Assembly (NCBI GenBank): GCA_026708015.1
Contig: JAPOVT010000035.1
Span: 1 to 62,315 of the forward strand
Length of the DNA stretch: 62,315 nucleotides
DNA from: a bacterium
GTDB taxonomy: Bacteria; Actinomycetota; Acidimicrobiia; Acidimicrobiales; Bin134
Reading direction: 5' to 3'
Part shown: one piece after another, positions 34,302 through 43,887 of the stretch
How the letters are laid out: every line of letters begins with the position of its first letter
How positions within the stretch are numbered: the stretch's first letter is position 1
Notes under the pieces: model-generated
Databases searched by the model: none
The model's input: the letters and a program-made list of their open reading frames with translations, nothing else
Told to the model about the DNA's origin: nothing
Position numbers and translations under genes: made by a program

Positions 34302-34344
34302 CAGCGATCAGCTCCCCATGAGAGCGGGCACCAATTCGTCGACA

Positions 34345-34860
34345 TCAGCCGCCCTCCTCTCGGCGGGCGATCACGATGGCGCCGATGAGGGCGGCCAACA
34401 GCAGCACCGATACCGCTTCGAAGGGCACGATGTACTGGGAGAACAGCTCGTCGGAGACCTGCGCGGTGGTCTGCGGGGATAGGCCGCCGGGCAGATTGGC
34501 ATCCAGCTTCACATCTTCGAAGCGGTCCACCAGCGCGCCGATCATCACGGCCAGCAGCAGGAGGGCGGTCAATATGGCGGGGAACTTGCGCTTGTGGTCG
34601 GTTTCGGTGTCTTGGTCGAAGTCAGACCGGGTGAGCATGATGCCGAACAAGAACAGCACGATCACCGCGCCGATGTAGATGAGCACCTGGGTGATGCCGG
34701 TGAACTCGGCGCCAACCAATAGGAACAGAGCGGCGACACCGGCCAGCACGATCACCAAGTAGAGGGCGGCGTGGACGATGTCGCGGGTGGTCACCACCCG
34801 CAGGGCGGAGGCCACCATCACCGCGGCGATGATCCCGAAGGCGACGTGCTCGGCGATCAC
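34345..34860 (-). CDS. nuoJ: NADH-quinone oxidoreductase subunit J
   Basis: A 171-residue membrane subunit with five hydrophobic helices and the family motif [20 protein letters not shown], followed by a charged loop [17 protein letters not shown] 34860 overlaps the nuoI stop (GTGA), giving the start; the longer frame to 35172 is a shadow of nuoI. Confidence 0.95.
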   Translation of the reverse strand: MIAEHVAFGIIAAVMVASALRVVTTRDIVHAALYLVIVLAGVAALFLLVGAEFTGITQVLIYIGAVIVLFLFGIMLTRSDFDQDTETDHKRKFPAILTALLLLAVMIGALVDRFEDVKLDANLPGGLSPQTTAQVSDELFSQYIVPFEAVSVLLLAALIGAIVIARREEGG

Positions 34861-35390
34861 CGGGGAACCTTCAGCACCTTCTGCTCGGATCCGGCCTCGT
34901 AGGGCTCGAAGTCGGGAACGGTATCCATCCACTCGCTGAGACGCTCCTTGTCGTGGAGCAAGTCGGCGATTCGGGGTTCGGAATACTCGTACTCGGGGCT
35001 CCAGAACAGCGCTTCGAACGGGCAGACCTCCACGCAGATGCCGCAGTACATGCACAGGGCGTAGTCGATGTCGAAGCGGTCGAGCGCGTTCTTCTGGCGG
35101 GGCTTGCCCCCCTCCCGGCGGGGCGGGGCCAGGTACTTGTGGCCCTCGATGTAGATGCACCAGTCGGGGCACTCACGAGCGCAGAGCATGCAGGCGGTGC
35201 AATTCTCCTCGTGGAGGGCGATCACCCCTCGGGCCCGGTCGGTGGGCATCTCTTTGACGTGGGGGTACTGCACGGTGTGGGAGTGCTTGGAGGGGGCGGG
35301 GACCACCGGTGGGCCGTCGCCGAACAGGGTGCGGAACATGGTGCGAGCAGTGACCTTGAGTCCGGTGATCAATCCTGGTACCAGTGCCAT
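34857..35390 (-). CDS. nuoI: NADH-quinone oxidoreductase subunit I
   Basis: This 177-residue protein holds the two 4Fe-4S clusters N6a and N6b: [20 protein letters not shown] and [18 protein letters not shown]. The N-terminal amphipathic helix includes [15 protein letters not shown]. It carries electrons from the peripheral arm toward NuoB. As nuoEFG are absent here, its upstream electron donor may be ferredoxin or another partner rather than NADH. Confidence 0.97.
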   Translation of the reverse strand: MALVPGLITGLKVTARTMFRTLFGDGPPVVPAPSKHSHTVQYPHVKEMPTDRARGVIALHEENCTACMLCARECPDWCIYIEGHKYLAPPRREGGKPRQKNALDRFDIDYALCMYCGICVEVCPFEALFWSPEYEYSEPRIADLLHDKERLSEWMDTVPDFEPYEAGSEQKVLKVPR

Positions 35391-35399
35391 GGCAAGCTC

Positions 35400-36452
35400 C
35401 TACAAGACAACCTTGAAAACACCGGTGACAACGATGTTGACCAGTGACAACGGAATAAGGAATTTCCACGCGAGGCGCTGAAGCTGGTCCTCTCTCAGCC
35501 GCGGATAGGTGAAGCGGAACCAGAAGATCAGGGCGGAGACGGCCATGATCTTCACCAGCATGATGACCGGCCCGGCGATGTTGAAGCCCCAGTGGGTGAT
35601 GTCGCCCCACGGGAGCGCCCAGCCGCCGAGGAACAACACAGAGGCCAGCGCGCCGAAGGCGAAGGCGGTGCCGAATTCGCCCATGAAGAAGAACAGAAAT
35701 CGGAAACCGGTGTACTCAACCTGGTACCCGCCCACGATCTCGGACTCGGCCACCGGCATATCGAAGGGCGGCTGGGTGGTCTCGGCCTGGACCGCCACCA
35801 AGAAGATGAAGAAGCCCACAAACTGGGTGAGGATGAACGGGTTGCCGATGCCCCCCCAGCCGAAGATCTCTCCGTTGGCTTGGGCGGCGACGATCTTTTG
35901 TAGATCCAATGTGCCGGCCTGGATGACAACGCCCATCACTGCCAGCACCAGCGGCAGCTCGTAGGCGATGAGCTGGCCGGCGGCTCGCAAGCCCCCCATT
36001 AGGGCGTACTTGTTGGCCGATGCCCAACCGGCCATCAAGATTCCCACCACCGACAGCGACGACACCGCCAAGGCGTAGAAGATGCCCACGTCCAACTGGG
36101 CCACCACCGCGTCGGGTCCAGTGGGGATGACCACGAATATCAAGAAGGTGGAGATCAGAACCACCAGCGGGGCCAGTGCGAACACCGTCCGGTCGGCCTT
36201 CTCCGGGAAGATGTCCTCTTTCTGGATGAACTTCAGCCCGTCGGCCAGCAGTTGCAGGGTGCCGTAGGGGCCGGCTTCCATGGGTCCCAGCCGGCTCTGC
36301 ATAAAGCTCATCATCTTCATCAAGAACACATAGCCCAGTATCAGCGCAGCGGTGGGGACGACGAGGGCGACGACGCCCAGCTTGATGATGGACGACGCCC
36401 AGTAGGGCACCTCCACGGCCAGCAGGCTCGACATGACGGAGGCCGCGGTCAC
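35400..36452 (-). CDS. nuoH: NADH-quinone oxidoreductase subunit H
   Basis: The 350-residue quinone-site membrane subunit has MQSRLGPMEAGPYGTLQLLA, LKFIQKEDIFPEKADR, ALMGGLRAAGQLIAYELPLV, and AETTQPPFDMPVAESEIVGG, all diagnostic. GTG 36452 overlaps the nuoD stop as GTGA and has GGGAG 10 nt upstream; an ATG six codons later (36434) is possible. It follows nuoD directly, where nuoEFG would stand in a 14-gene operon. Confidence 0.97.
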   Translation of the reverse strand: MTAASVMSSLLAVEVPYWASSIIKLGVVALVVPTAALILGYVFLMKMMSFMQSRLGPMEAGPYGTLQLLADGLKFIQKEDIFPEKADRTVFALAPLVVLISTFLIFVVIPTGPDAVVAQLDVGIFYALAVSSLSVVGILMAGWASANKYALMGGLRAAGQLIAYELPLVLAVMGVVIQAGTLDLQKIVAAQANGEIFGWGGIGNPFILTQFVGFFIFLVAVQAETTQPPFDMPVAESEIVGGYQVEYTGFRFLFFFMGEFGTAFAFGALASVLFLGGWALPWGDITHWGFNIAGPVIMLVKIMAVSALIFWFRFTYPRLREDQLQRLAWKFLIPLSLVNIVVTGVFKVVL

Positions 36453-37627
36453 CGGTCGATGTCTCCCAGGATGAAGTACAGGCTGGCCAGGATCGTGATG
36501 ATGTCGGGCACGTACACGCCCTTTAGCAGCCACGGCGTGATGGAGATGTTGGAGAAGCTGGCCGAACGGATCTTGACTCGGAACGGCACTAGGTCGCCCT
36601 TGCTCACGATGTAGTAACCCATCTCGCCCAGCGGGTTCTCGGTGGCGGCGTAGGCCTCGCCCGCGGGGACTTTGATGATGCGGGGTACCTTGGCCATGAT
36701 CGGCCCCGAGGGAAGCCCGTCCAGTAGCTGATCCACGATGTGGGTGGCTTCTCGGGTCTCCTGGAGCCTCACCCAATAGCGGGCGAACGAGTCGCCGTCG
36801 GGATGGGTCCACACCCTCCAGTCCACCTGGTCGTAGGCCAGGGCCTCATGGCCGTCGCGGCGCAGATCCCAATCCACCCCGCTGGCCCGGATGTTGGCCC
36901 CCGAGAGCCCGTAGGCCAAGCCCACCGCGGGAGGCACAATGCCGATTCCCCGGCTGCGGGCCTGGAAGATCTCATTGCCCAGCACCAGTTCCTCGAACTC
37001 GTCGCAGAAATCGCGAATCTTCTCCATTACCTGCTTGGTGTCGTCGATCCAGCCCTGAGGCAGGTCGTCTTTGAGGCCTCCGATGCGGTCGAAGTTGGGG
37101 TGGAATCGCCCGCCGGTGGCCGCTTCGATCTGGTTGAGCACGAACTCCCGGTCGCGGAAGGCCATGAACACCGGGGTGAGGGCGCCGAGCTGCACGGCCA
37201 TATCGCCCAAAAACAGGGTGATGTTGGCGATCCTGCTCAGCTCGAACAGTGCGGTGCGGATCCACTGGGCTCGGGGCGGCGCCTCGACCTCCATGAGCTT
37301 CTCGGCCGCCAGGATGAAGGGCACCTCGTTGGCGAAGCTCCCCAGCCAGTCGATGCGGTTGATAAGCGTGGTGACCTGGGGGTAGGTGCGAACCTCGGCC
37401 AGCTTCTCGTAGCCCCGGTGCATGTAGCCCATGATCGGCTCGGCCTCCACCACCTGCTCCCCGTCGAGACGGGCGACCAGTCGAAGCGTTCCGTGGGTGG
37501 CGGGGTGCTGGGGTCCGATGTTGAGGGTCATGCCCTCGGTCTCGATCTCCACGTTCAGGCGGGCGTCGGCTGCCTGGGTGGCCACGTAGGCCATCTGCTG
37601 GCGCTGGTCGGCGCCGACCGCGGTCAC
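36449..37627 (-). CDS. nuoD: NADH-quinone oxidoreductase subunit D
   Basis: The 392-residue 49-kDa-type subunit forms the quinone pocket with NuoB. Motifs: MTLNIGPQHPATHGTLRLVA with the pocket His residues, MGYMHRGYEKLAEVRTYPQ, SRIANITLFLGDMAVQLGA and a C-terminal ILGDIDR. The residual hydrogenase-like Cys are absent as expected. GTG 37627 overlaps the nuoC stop as GTGA. A MidA-type methyltransferase, whose mitochondrial homologue modifies this subunit, is encoded at 23542. Confidence 0.97.
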   Translation of the reverse strand: MTAVGADQRQQMAYVATQAADARLNVEIETEGMTLNIGPQHPATHGTLRLVARLDGEQVVEAEPIMGYMHRGYEKLAEVRTYPQVTTLINRIDWLGSFANEVPFILAAEKLMEVEAPPRAQWIRTALFELSRIANITLFLGDMAVQLGALTPVFMAFRDREFVLNQIEAATGGRFHPNFDRIGGLKDDLPQGWIDDTKQVMEKIRDFCDEFEELVLGNEIFQARSRGIGIVPPAVGLAYGLSGANIRASGVDWDLRRDGHEALAYDQVDWRVWTHPDGDSFARYWVRLQETREATHIVDQLLDGLPSGPIMAKVPRIIKVPAGEAYAATENPLGEMGYYIVSKGDLVPFRVKIRSASFSNISITPWLLKGVYVPDIITILASLYFILGDIDR

Positions 37628-38283
37628 GGGCCCTCCTCGCCGGGGAACAACTCCACGTCCACGATGCCGGGCCATGGCTTCACCCGCCGGGCCAGCAGGG
37701 GGAAGTCCTTGCGGAGGGGGTTCCCCTCAAACTCGCCGGGCAGGTAGATGTTGCGGAGGTCGGGGTGGCTGTTGAAATGGATCCCGAACATCTCCCAGGC
37801 CTCGCGCTCGTGCCAATCGGCCCCGGGGTATACCCCGATCAGTGTGTCGATGCTCAGATCGTCGTCGGGGAGGTCGGCCTTGATGGTGATGCCCAGGTGG
37901 TCGGTGATGGAATAGAGGCGCATCACCATTTGGAACCGGGTCTCGCCGCCGGCATGGCCCTGCTCCATGGGATCGGCTGCTTTGGTCTCGGGGTTGTCCT
38001 CTTGGGCATCCATGTCCCGCCCGAAGGGAGAGGGAAGCCAGTCGATCGCCGAGAGCCAGTCGAAGAATTGGCAGCCCAACTGGTCACGCGCCGCGGTGGC
38101 CGCGTCGGTCCACGATTCCCGGGCCACCCGCACCCACAAGTCGCTGCCGCCGATGATGTGATGCTCGGCGTAGCCGTCGCCTAGGGCGTCGGCCAGCCGA
38201 GCCGCCCACGCCTCCCGGCGCTCGTCGGGCTGCGGCTCGGCCTCGGCGCTGGTGTCGGTGTCAGTCGACGACAATTGGGTCAC
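37624..38283 (-). CDS. nuoC: NADH-quinone oxidoreductase subunit C
   Basis: A 219-residue 30-kDa-type subunit with [20 protein letters not shown] and [18 protein letters not shown], the strong family signature at the C-terminal end. The N-terminal 25 residues are acidic and variable. An insertion-like segment (about residues 90-110) with Glu/Asp and Pro is not typical. It overlaps nuoB by 23 bp. Confidence 0.96.
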   Translation of the reverse strand: MTQLSSTDTDTSAEAEPQPDERREAWAARLADALGDGYAEHHIIGGSDLWVRVARESWTDAATAARDQLGCQFFDWLSAIDWLPSPFGRDMDAQEDNPETKAADPMEQGHAGGETRFQMVMRLYSITDHLGITIKADLPDDDLSIDTLIGVYPGADWHEREAWEMFGIHFNSHPDLRNIYLPGEFEGNPLRKDFPLLARRVKPWPGIVDVELFPGEEGP

Positions 38284-38761
38284 CTCGCCACCGCATTGCC
38301 GGGTCCTCGTTCATGATGCGCTCTTGCAGCAGCACGATGCCTTCCAGCAGGGCCTCGGGCCGGGGTGGACAGCCGGGCACATAGACATCCACAGGGATGA
38401 TCTGGTCGACACCCTTGGTCACCGAGTAGGAGTCCCAGTACGGGCCTCCGCAATTGGCGCAGGAGCCCATGGAAATGACGTACTTCGGGTCGGGCATCTG
38501 CTGGTAGAGGCGCAAAATCGAAGGCACCATCTTGTCGGTGACTGTCCCCGATATCACCACCAAGTCGGCCTGGCGGGGGCTGGCGGGAAACGGGATCACC
38601 CCGAGACGCATGACGTCATAGCGGGGCGAGCCGATCACTGCGCCCATCTCGATGGCGCAGCAGGCCAAGCCCCATTGATACATCCAGATGGAGTATTTCC
38701 GGCCGAGATTAAGCAGCTTGGTCAGGGGTTTTGGAGCTTTGCCGCTGGCGACCAGTCCCAC
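38261..38761 (-). CDS. nuoB: NADH-quinone oxidoreductase subunit B
   Basis: The 166-residue subunit binds the terminal cluster N2. The tandem Cys of [11 protein letters not shown], plus [18 protein letters not shown] and [17 protein letters not shown], provide the four ligands. It sits between nuoA and nuoC in the usual order. Its end overlaps the nuoC start. Confidence 0.98.
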   Translation of the reverse strand: MGLVASGKAPKPLTKLLNLGRKYSIWMYQWGLACCAIEMGAVIGSPRYDVMRLGVIPFPASPRQADLVVISGTVTDKMVPSILRLYQQMPDPKYVISMGSCANCGGPYWDSYSVTKGVDQIIPVDVYVPGCPPRPEALLEGIVLLQERIMNEDPAMRWRGDPIVVD

Positions 38762-38769
38762 TGCCTACC

Positions 38770-39135
38770 TCAGATCCACCGAAGGACACCCTTTCGCCAG
38801 GCGTACACCAAACCCAGCGCAAGGATGAAAATGAATATGGCCATCTCGACCAATCCGAAAGTCCCGTAGGCCTCCAGTCGGGTGGCCCAGGGGAAAATGA
38901 ACACCGCCTCCACGTCAAACATCACAAACAGGAGGGCGAATACGTAATAGCGGATGTTGCTCTGCGACCAACCCAGTCCCACCGGGTCGACGCCACTCTC
39001 GTAGGTGATGTACTTCTGAGGCTGTGAACGGGTGGGTCGTAGCAGGCTCCCGAGTCCCAGCATCCCGAAGACCAACGCGCCCGCCAGCACGAGGAATAAG
39101 ACGACTAGGAGGTAGTCGCGGAGGAACTCCGACAC
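38770..39135 (-). CDS. nuoA: NADH-quinone oxidoreductase subunit A
   Basis: A 121-residue, three-helix subunit with the conserved KYITYESGVDPVGLGWSQSN loop and the FALLFVMFDVEAVFIFPWA helix. It is the first gene of the operon. The GTG start at 39135 lies 7 nt after TAACCT, so the operon mRNA may begin at the start codon. Confidence 0.96.
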   Translation of the reverse strand: MSEFLRDYLLVVLFLVLAGALVFGMLGLGSLLRPTRSQPQKYITYESGVDPVGLGWSQSNIRYYVFALLFVMFDVEAVFIFPWATRLEAYGTFGLVEMAIFIFILALGLVYAWRKGVLRWI

Positions 39136-39142
39136 GGCCCGA

Positions 39143-39172
39143 AGGTTACCGACGGCGTTTTCTACGGGCCAA
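39143..39172 (-). promoter_or_regulatory. Probable nuo operon promoter
   Basis: On the minus strand TTGGCC (39172-39167), an 18-bp spacer and TAACCT (39148-39143) precede the nuoA GTG by 7 nt. TAnnnT -10 boxes at this distance from a start are typical of leaderless actinobacterial transcripts. No ribosome-binding sequence is present, which supports the reading. Confidence 0.4.
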
Positions 39173-39179
39173 GACGTAC

Positions 39180-40019
39180 TTAGGCGGTGGGCACCATGGC
39201 GGCGGCGATGACTCCGGGGCCGGCATGGGTGCCCACAACCGGCCCGATGAGGGCGACCGTAAGGGGGTTTTGAGCAGGGGATTCGCCCAAGCTGGCCACG
39301 AATGAGTCAATGTCGTCGGCCGCGCCGTGGGCGATGGCCAAATGCTCCAACTCCCCGGCTTCAGCCACCTGCCCCGCAAGCCAGTTCCGGGCCTTGCCCC
39401 GGGTTCGCTGCTTGCCCGCCTCTTCCACAACACCGGAAGTGAGGTCCAGGCAGGGCTTTATAGACAAAGCGCTGCCCAAAAGGGCCTGTGCAGTGCCGAT
39501 GCGGCCGCCCTTTTTGAGGTTTTCCAGGGTGTCCAGCACGGCATAGATGAAGACCCGCTCCTTCAGCTGGGCGAGTTGGGCCTCGATCTCATCGGCGCTG
39601 TGTCCGGCTGCGGCTGCGGCTGCGGCCGCCTTCACCATGACCCCTAGGCCCACCGACACTTTGCCGGAGTCCACCACCCGGACATCCACCTCGCCCTCGG
39701 TAGCTCGGGCCGCGGCCTGGGCCGACTCCCCGGTGGCCGACAGGGCGAATGACAGGTTGACGCATACCACTGCCTCGGCGCCTTCGCCGGCCAAGCCTCG
39801 GAACGCGGCCTCGAACGCACCCGGAGCGGGGGCGGCGGTGGACGGCAATTCGCCGCTGGCTGACATCTTCTCGTAGAAGTTCTCAGCCGACAGACCTACG
39901 CCGTCGGTGAACTCCTCTTCGCCAAACCGGATGGTGAGCGGGACCACGGTGATTTGGTGGCGCTCGATGTCAGCGGCGCTGAGGTCGCAGGAACTGTCGG
40001 TCACTATTCGAACGGTCAT
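39180..40019 (-). CDS. DegV family fatty-acid-binding protein
   Basis: A 279-residue DegV protein that presents fatty acids to a kinase-type system in other bacteria. It has the start VRIVTDSSCDLSAADIERHQ, the VVPLTIRFGEEEFTDG strand, and VLDTLENLKKGGRIGTAQAL with the ligand-binding region SIKPCLDL. A run of Ala (residues about 133-142) is unusual low complexity. It overlaps the DUF6049 gene by ATGA, so the GNAT-DUF6049-DegV genes form an operon. Confidence 0.9.
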   Translation of the reverse strand: MTVRIVTDSSCDLSAADIERHQITVVPLTIRFGEEEFTDGVGLSAENFYEKMSASGELPSTAAPAPGAFEAAFRGLAGEGAEAVVCVNLSFALSATGESAQAAARATEGEVDVRVVDSGKVSVGLGVMVKAAAAAAAAGHSADEIEAQLAQLKERVFIYAVLDTLENLKKGGRIGTAQALLGSALSIKPCLDLTSGVVEEAGKQRTRGKARNWLAGQVAEAGELEHLAIAHGAADDIDSFVASLGESPAQNPLTVALIGPVVGTHAGPGVIAAAMVPTA

Positions 40020-42076
40020 AGCGCGACACTACTTTTTTGCGGCACGGATTTGGAGCGATGTCGAGCCCACCAGTTCCGAGCCCACCAGAGCATCAAGATG
40101 GCCAGCGCGGCCGCGGCAATCCCCACCCCGGTGCCTGAAAGCGACGTTGCCCTCACTGTCAGCTGGGATTCGCCCAAGGCCAACAACCCTGTGGGAGAGT
40201 TGATCTTGATCTCCAGCACGGCGTCTCCCGATGTCTTGGCCTGGACCGGCACTTGGACCTGGTTGACTCCGGGAGACAGCCGCCAAATCAAGGAATCCCC
40301 GTCGGGGAAGTCCAGCTTGTCGCTTTTGAGGTCCAGTTGCACGACCACGTCGTGGTCGAGGCTGTTGCGAATGAGCATCGGGATGCTCTCCGACCGGCTG
40401 GTCAGGGTGATCCTCTGGCGAATGGGGGGTTGAATGGCGGCCACGGTGTCCCGCACGGTCTGGGCCACCACCGCCAAGTAGGCGTCTCGCTGGGTCTCGG
40501 TCAGGCCGTAGGCACCGGAGAGCAGCAGAGCTCGGTCCAGGGTTTCGATCAACTGCCGTTCGGGAGTGTCCACGGTGGCGATGGGGTCCACCATGTTCTG
40601 ATATGAGCGGGCGATACGCTGGCCATCGCTCAAAGCGGCCTTGTAGTCCTCCCCGAAACCGTTCTCCTCGGCCGGGCGCACTCGACGGAGTACTTGGGGC
40701 TCAAGGCTCTCGACAATCGCGGCAGGGTCCACGGAGGAGAGGATCGGACTTGCGCTGATCTCGTCCAGCAATATGCCAAGCCCAGTCGAGTCAGGTAGAG
40801 AATCCAGAGGTGGGGCCATCACGATCCCCCGGAGCTGTTGGGGGTCTTCAAACCAGCGGACAGCCAAGTCGGCCAACACCAGATAGGGAGCGGTGTCAGT
40901 GCTGTCGCTCCGGGTGAAGTGAGCCGTGACCGTGTTGTCGATGGCGACCGCCTCCATCGGCTCGTCGAATGCGGGTAGCAAGAATGAAGTCTTGGCCGAA
41001 GTGCTGACCAACTCGTTGGCTGGATCGAGCAGCGCATCGGAAACCAGCACCAGTTCCACTCGCTCCCGCTGGAGCCGTTGGAGCAATTCTGGGGAGGCCG
41101 AGGTGGTCAACACCATTGTGGTGCGGTCGGTCTGAGAGCCAAGAAATCCGTCTAGTACCGCGGCTCCCGCCTCGATCTGCCAACCGATCTCGAGGCTGAG
41201 GTCTTGGTCGATCCACGCGTCGCTGTCCAAGGGAACATAGGTGTTGCTCGTGATCTGGCGGTTGATGGTGGCCTGTTGGAGTCGGGCCAGAAGCATGGTG
41301 TGCTCGGGCTGCTCGCCGATGGCCAGAGCGTCAACCAGATGGGGGTCAACTGAAACTGCGGCTAGGGGTTGAGGGCGAATGCGGGGATCGAACACATCGG
41401 CCAGCGTTTGCAGGCTTCGGAAGGTGGTTTCCAGATCCACGTTGCCCTCGGGGCTGACCGCAGGGGGTCCACTCACCGAGAGCACGGTGCTCACCAACAG
41501 GGGAGGTTGATCGGGATCAGGCGGAGGGGTGCGGACCAGGAAGGTGTGAATCGTGCCCAATCTCGAGCCCTCGGAATCCCGGAGAACGAGGCTTACCGGG
41601 TACACCCCTTCGGCGGAGAGATTGAGCCTTGGTTGGTCCGGTGTGTCGCTTTCGGGGTCCTGGCTGCCGGTGGTGGCGATTTGCAGCGGAGTGATCCCGT
41701 TGGCATCGGGCGGAGGGATCGGCAATCGGACTATCTGCTGATGGCCCAATCCGGTGGAGGGCTCAGCCAGCCGATCCAAAAGAGCGGAGCGAGACCGGAT
41801 GGGCAGGCCGATGTTGATGTCCACGGTGGATTCGTCTGGAGCATCGAGTAGTCGGAGGGAGACTCGAAACACGTCCTCATCGGCGACCCACATGCTTTGG
41901 CTGGCCAGCTCGAAGGCGGGTGTGGGTGCCTCTATGGGCGTGTCCTCTTCCTGAGCTGCTGCGTTGGCAGGCAAAAAGGCGGGGGAGGCCAATATGATCA
42001 GGCCCACAACCAGGCCCAATGCCTTGGCGACCGGCCGTCGGCATTCCGAGTGTCTCGGACGGGACTCACTGTCCAA
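40016..42076 (-). CDS. Secreted/membrane-anchored DUF6049-like protein
   Basis: The 686-residue protein has an N-terminal hydrophobic signal (ALGLVVGLIILASPAFLPAN), a large extracellular beta-rich region, and a C-terminal membrane helix VGIAAAALAILMLWW followed by basic residues, so it would be anchored with its body outside. Its place near pcnA matches the mycobacterial Rv3907c-Rv3910 region, where a DUF6049 protein lies next to murJ. TTG 42076 is chosen because GGAG is 7 nt upstream; the first ATG (42133) lies inside the GNAT gene. A role in envelope or peptidoglycan assembly is inferred. Confidence 0.7.
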   Translation of the reverse strand: MDSESRPRHSECRRPVAKALGLVVGLIILASPAFLPANAAAQEEDTPIEAPTPAFELASQSMWVADEDVFRVSLRLLDAPDESTVDINIGLPIRSRSALLDRLAEPSTGLGHQQIVRLPIPPPDANGITPLQIATTGSQDPESDTPDQPRLNLSAEGVYPVSLVLRDSEGSRLGTIHTFLVRTPPPDPDQPPLLVSTVLSVSGPPAVSPEGNVDLETTFRSLQTLADVFDPRIRPQPLAAVSVDPHLVDALAIGEQPEHTMLLARLQQATINRQITSNTYVPLDSDAWIDQDLSLEIGWQIEAGAAVLDGFLGSQTDRTTMVLTTSASPELLQRLQRERVELVLVSDALLDPANELVSTSAKTSFLLPAFDEPMEAVAIDNTVTAHFTRSDSTDTAPYLVLADLAVRWFEDPQQLRGIVMAPPLDSLPDSTGLGILLDEISASPILSSVDPAAIVESLEPQVLRRVRPAEENGFGEDYKAALSDGQRIARSYQNMVDPIATVDTPERQLIETLDRALLLSGAYGLTETQRDAYLAVVAQTVRDTVAAIQPPIRQRITLTSRSESIPMLIRNSLDHDVVVQLDLKSDKLDFPDGDSLIWRLSPGVNQVQVPVQAKTSGDAVLEIKINSPTGLLALGESQLTVRATSLSGTGVGIAAAALAILMLWWARNWWARHRSKSVPQKSSVAL

Positions 42077-42803
42077 GGTCCAACTCCAGAACTTGCAGGC
42101 CGGGAGGGACTTGTTCGAAACCCAACCTCTCATAGAGTCTCAGCGCCCCGGTGTTGTGCTGAGGGGTGTTGACCCAGGCTTGGGTAGCTCCCCAGCGGGC
42201 CATCCATCTCAGCCCGTCGACCACAAGGGCGGCGCCGACGCCCTGGCCCTGTTGGCAGGGAGAGATGGCCAGCCGTTGGAGATAGCCGGCCGGGCCACTG
42301 CGCCCCGAGATGGCATATCCAGCGAGTTCAGTATCGGCTTCGTGGCGGGCAACTCGAAAGTGCCGAAATGGGGTGGCCCGTAGGGCGTCGTGAAGTCCGG
42401 CTTGGTCGAGATGCCAAAAGAGCTCGAAGGCGGCGTGGTCCACGGCCAGAACCGAGGATTGGTCGCGGCGGCGAGCCCTTCGAATGGCGACGCTGCTGTT
42501 CGCGCTGGGGAGTCCGTTGGCAATGGGCCGGGATAGCAGGGCGAGCACTTGGCAGGGCTCGAAACCGGCCCGTATGAACGGCTCTGATTCGATCCCCGAC
42601 AGCGCCGATGTCCGCAGCCGGTTGTAGCCGCGGCCAGTTGCCGCTTCAATGGCCGCCGACGTCATGGAGTCAGATACCGCTGCTCCCGGTGCCAGCAGGA
42701 TGAGGAGGCCGGTCCTAGCATCACCGGCCCAAGACCTGAGCCGCAGACGGTCTTGACCGAGTCGGAGTGTCTCGGCAGCAGGCTCCCGTTGCCGCCGCAT
42801 CAT
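42066..42803 (-). CDS. GNAT family acetyltransferase
   Basis: A 245-residue protein whose C-terminal part (about residues 100-240) is a GNAT domain: the acetyl-CoA loop LQRLAISPCQQGQGVGAALV, a strand TQAWVNTPQHNTGALRLYER and LGFEQVP. The N-terminal 95 residues are weakly conserved and may be a second, degenerate GNAT half. The stop overlaps the DUF6049 start by 11 bp. The acceptor substrate is unknown. Confidence 0.8.
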   Translation of the reverse strand: MMRRQREPAAETLRLGQDRLRLRSWAGDARTGLLILLAPGAAVSDSMTSAAIEAATGRGYNRLRTSALSGIESEPFIRAGFEPCQVLALLSRPIANGLPSANSSVAIRRARRRDQSSVLAVDHAAFELFWHLDQAGLHDALRATPFRHFRVARHEADTELAGYAISGRSGPAGYLQRLAISPCQQGQGVGAALVVDGLRWMARWGATQAWVNTPQHNTGALRLYERLGFEQVPPGLQVLELDLGQ

Positions 42804-42888
42804 GGGATGAGGCTAGTGGCCTGTATACGAGATGGCTGCACGGGGATATTGGAGGGGTCGGCTGAGACAGCGGGGGTACCGTAGGGTT

Positions 42889-43887
42889 GTGGCGGTTCTT
42901 TGGATCACCGATGATCGCTTCCTAGACCACGACACCGGGCGGGCCCATCCGGAGCGGCCTGCCCGCCTGCGGGCTGTGATCGACGGGGTGCGGCAGGCCG
43001 ACCTCGGCGACGCCCTTGTTCCCACCGAGCCCCGGTTGGCCACTGACGCCGAACTCCTGTCGGTCCACCATCCCTCGGTGCTCGATTCGGTGCAGCGGCT
43101 AGCCCAAGCCGGAGGTGGTCGACTGGACCCCGACACGGTGCTGTCGGCCGATTCGGAGGCGGCGGCTCGGCTGGCTGCGGGGGCAGGCATGGCGGCCATT
43201 GAGGGCTTGGACAAGGGAGTAGCTGATGCCGCGTTCTGCGCCGTGCGCCCTCCGGGCCACCACGCCACCCCGGTGCGGTCGATGGGCTTCTGTATGTTCA
43301 ACAGCGCGGCCATCTGTGCTCGGGTATTGGCAGAACGGGGCGAGAGGGTTCTGGTGGTGGACTACGACGCCCACCACGGCAACGGCACCCAGGATGTGTT
43401 CTGGGAAGACGGCCAGGTGATGTGCGTGTCGTGGCACCAGTACCCGTTCTATCCGGGAACCGGCGGTCTGCTGGAACGGGGCGCAGCGGCCGGTGTGGGC
43501 ACCACTATCAACCTGCCCATGCCCGTGGGCGCGACCGGCGACGCGTACCGCCAGGGTTGGGACGAAGCCGTGCTGCCCGCTGTAGAGGCATTCGATCCCG
43601 ATTGGCTGGTGCTGTCAGCCGGATTCGACGCCCACCGGGCCGACCCGCTGACCAGCCTGGGTTTGGCCGCGGGCGACTTCGCCGACCTGACTCAAGCGGT
43701 TATCGACGTGGTGCCCCCTGGTCGGCGAATCGCCTTTTTGGAGGGCGGCTACGACCTGGATGCCTTGGCCGACTGCGCCGCCGCCGCGGTGGCCGCATTG
43801 GCAGGCACCGAATGGCGTCCGGAACCGGCCACCGGGGGTGGACCAGGTGCGGAGGTGGCCACCGCGGCGGCGGCGCTGCTGTCATGA
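42889..43887 (+). CDS. Histone deacetylase-like amidohydrolase
   Basis: This 332-residue class II HDAC-type zinc hydrolase has HDTGRAHPERPARLRAV, the RPPGHHATPVRSMGFCMFNS active-site His pair, VVDYDAHHGNGTQDVFWED with the metal ligands Asp and His, LSAGFDAHRADPL with the third ligand Asp and a LEGGYDLDAL end. Bacterial members deacetylate polyamines, acetoin-related proteins or other small amides. GTG 42889 fits the family start; an in-frame ATG at 42832 would add 19 non-conserved residues. The stop overlaps pcnA by ATGA. Confidence 0.9.
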   Translation: MAVLWITDDRFLDHDTGRAHPERPARLRAVIDGVRQADLGDALVPTEPRLATDAELLSVHHPSVLDSVQRLAQAGGGRLDPDTVLSADSEAAARLAAGAGMAAIEGLDKGVADAAFCAVRPPGHHATPVRSMGFCMFNSAAICARVLAERGERVLVVDYDAHHGNGTQDVFWEDGQVMCVSWHQYPFYPGTGGLLERGAAAGVGTTINLPMPVGATGDAYRQGWDEAVLPAVEAFDPDWLVLSAGFDAHRADPLTSLGLAAGDFADLTQAVIDVVPPGRRIAFLEGGYDLDALADCAAAAVAALAGTEWRPEPATGGGPGAEVATAAAALLS

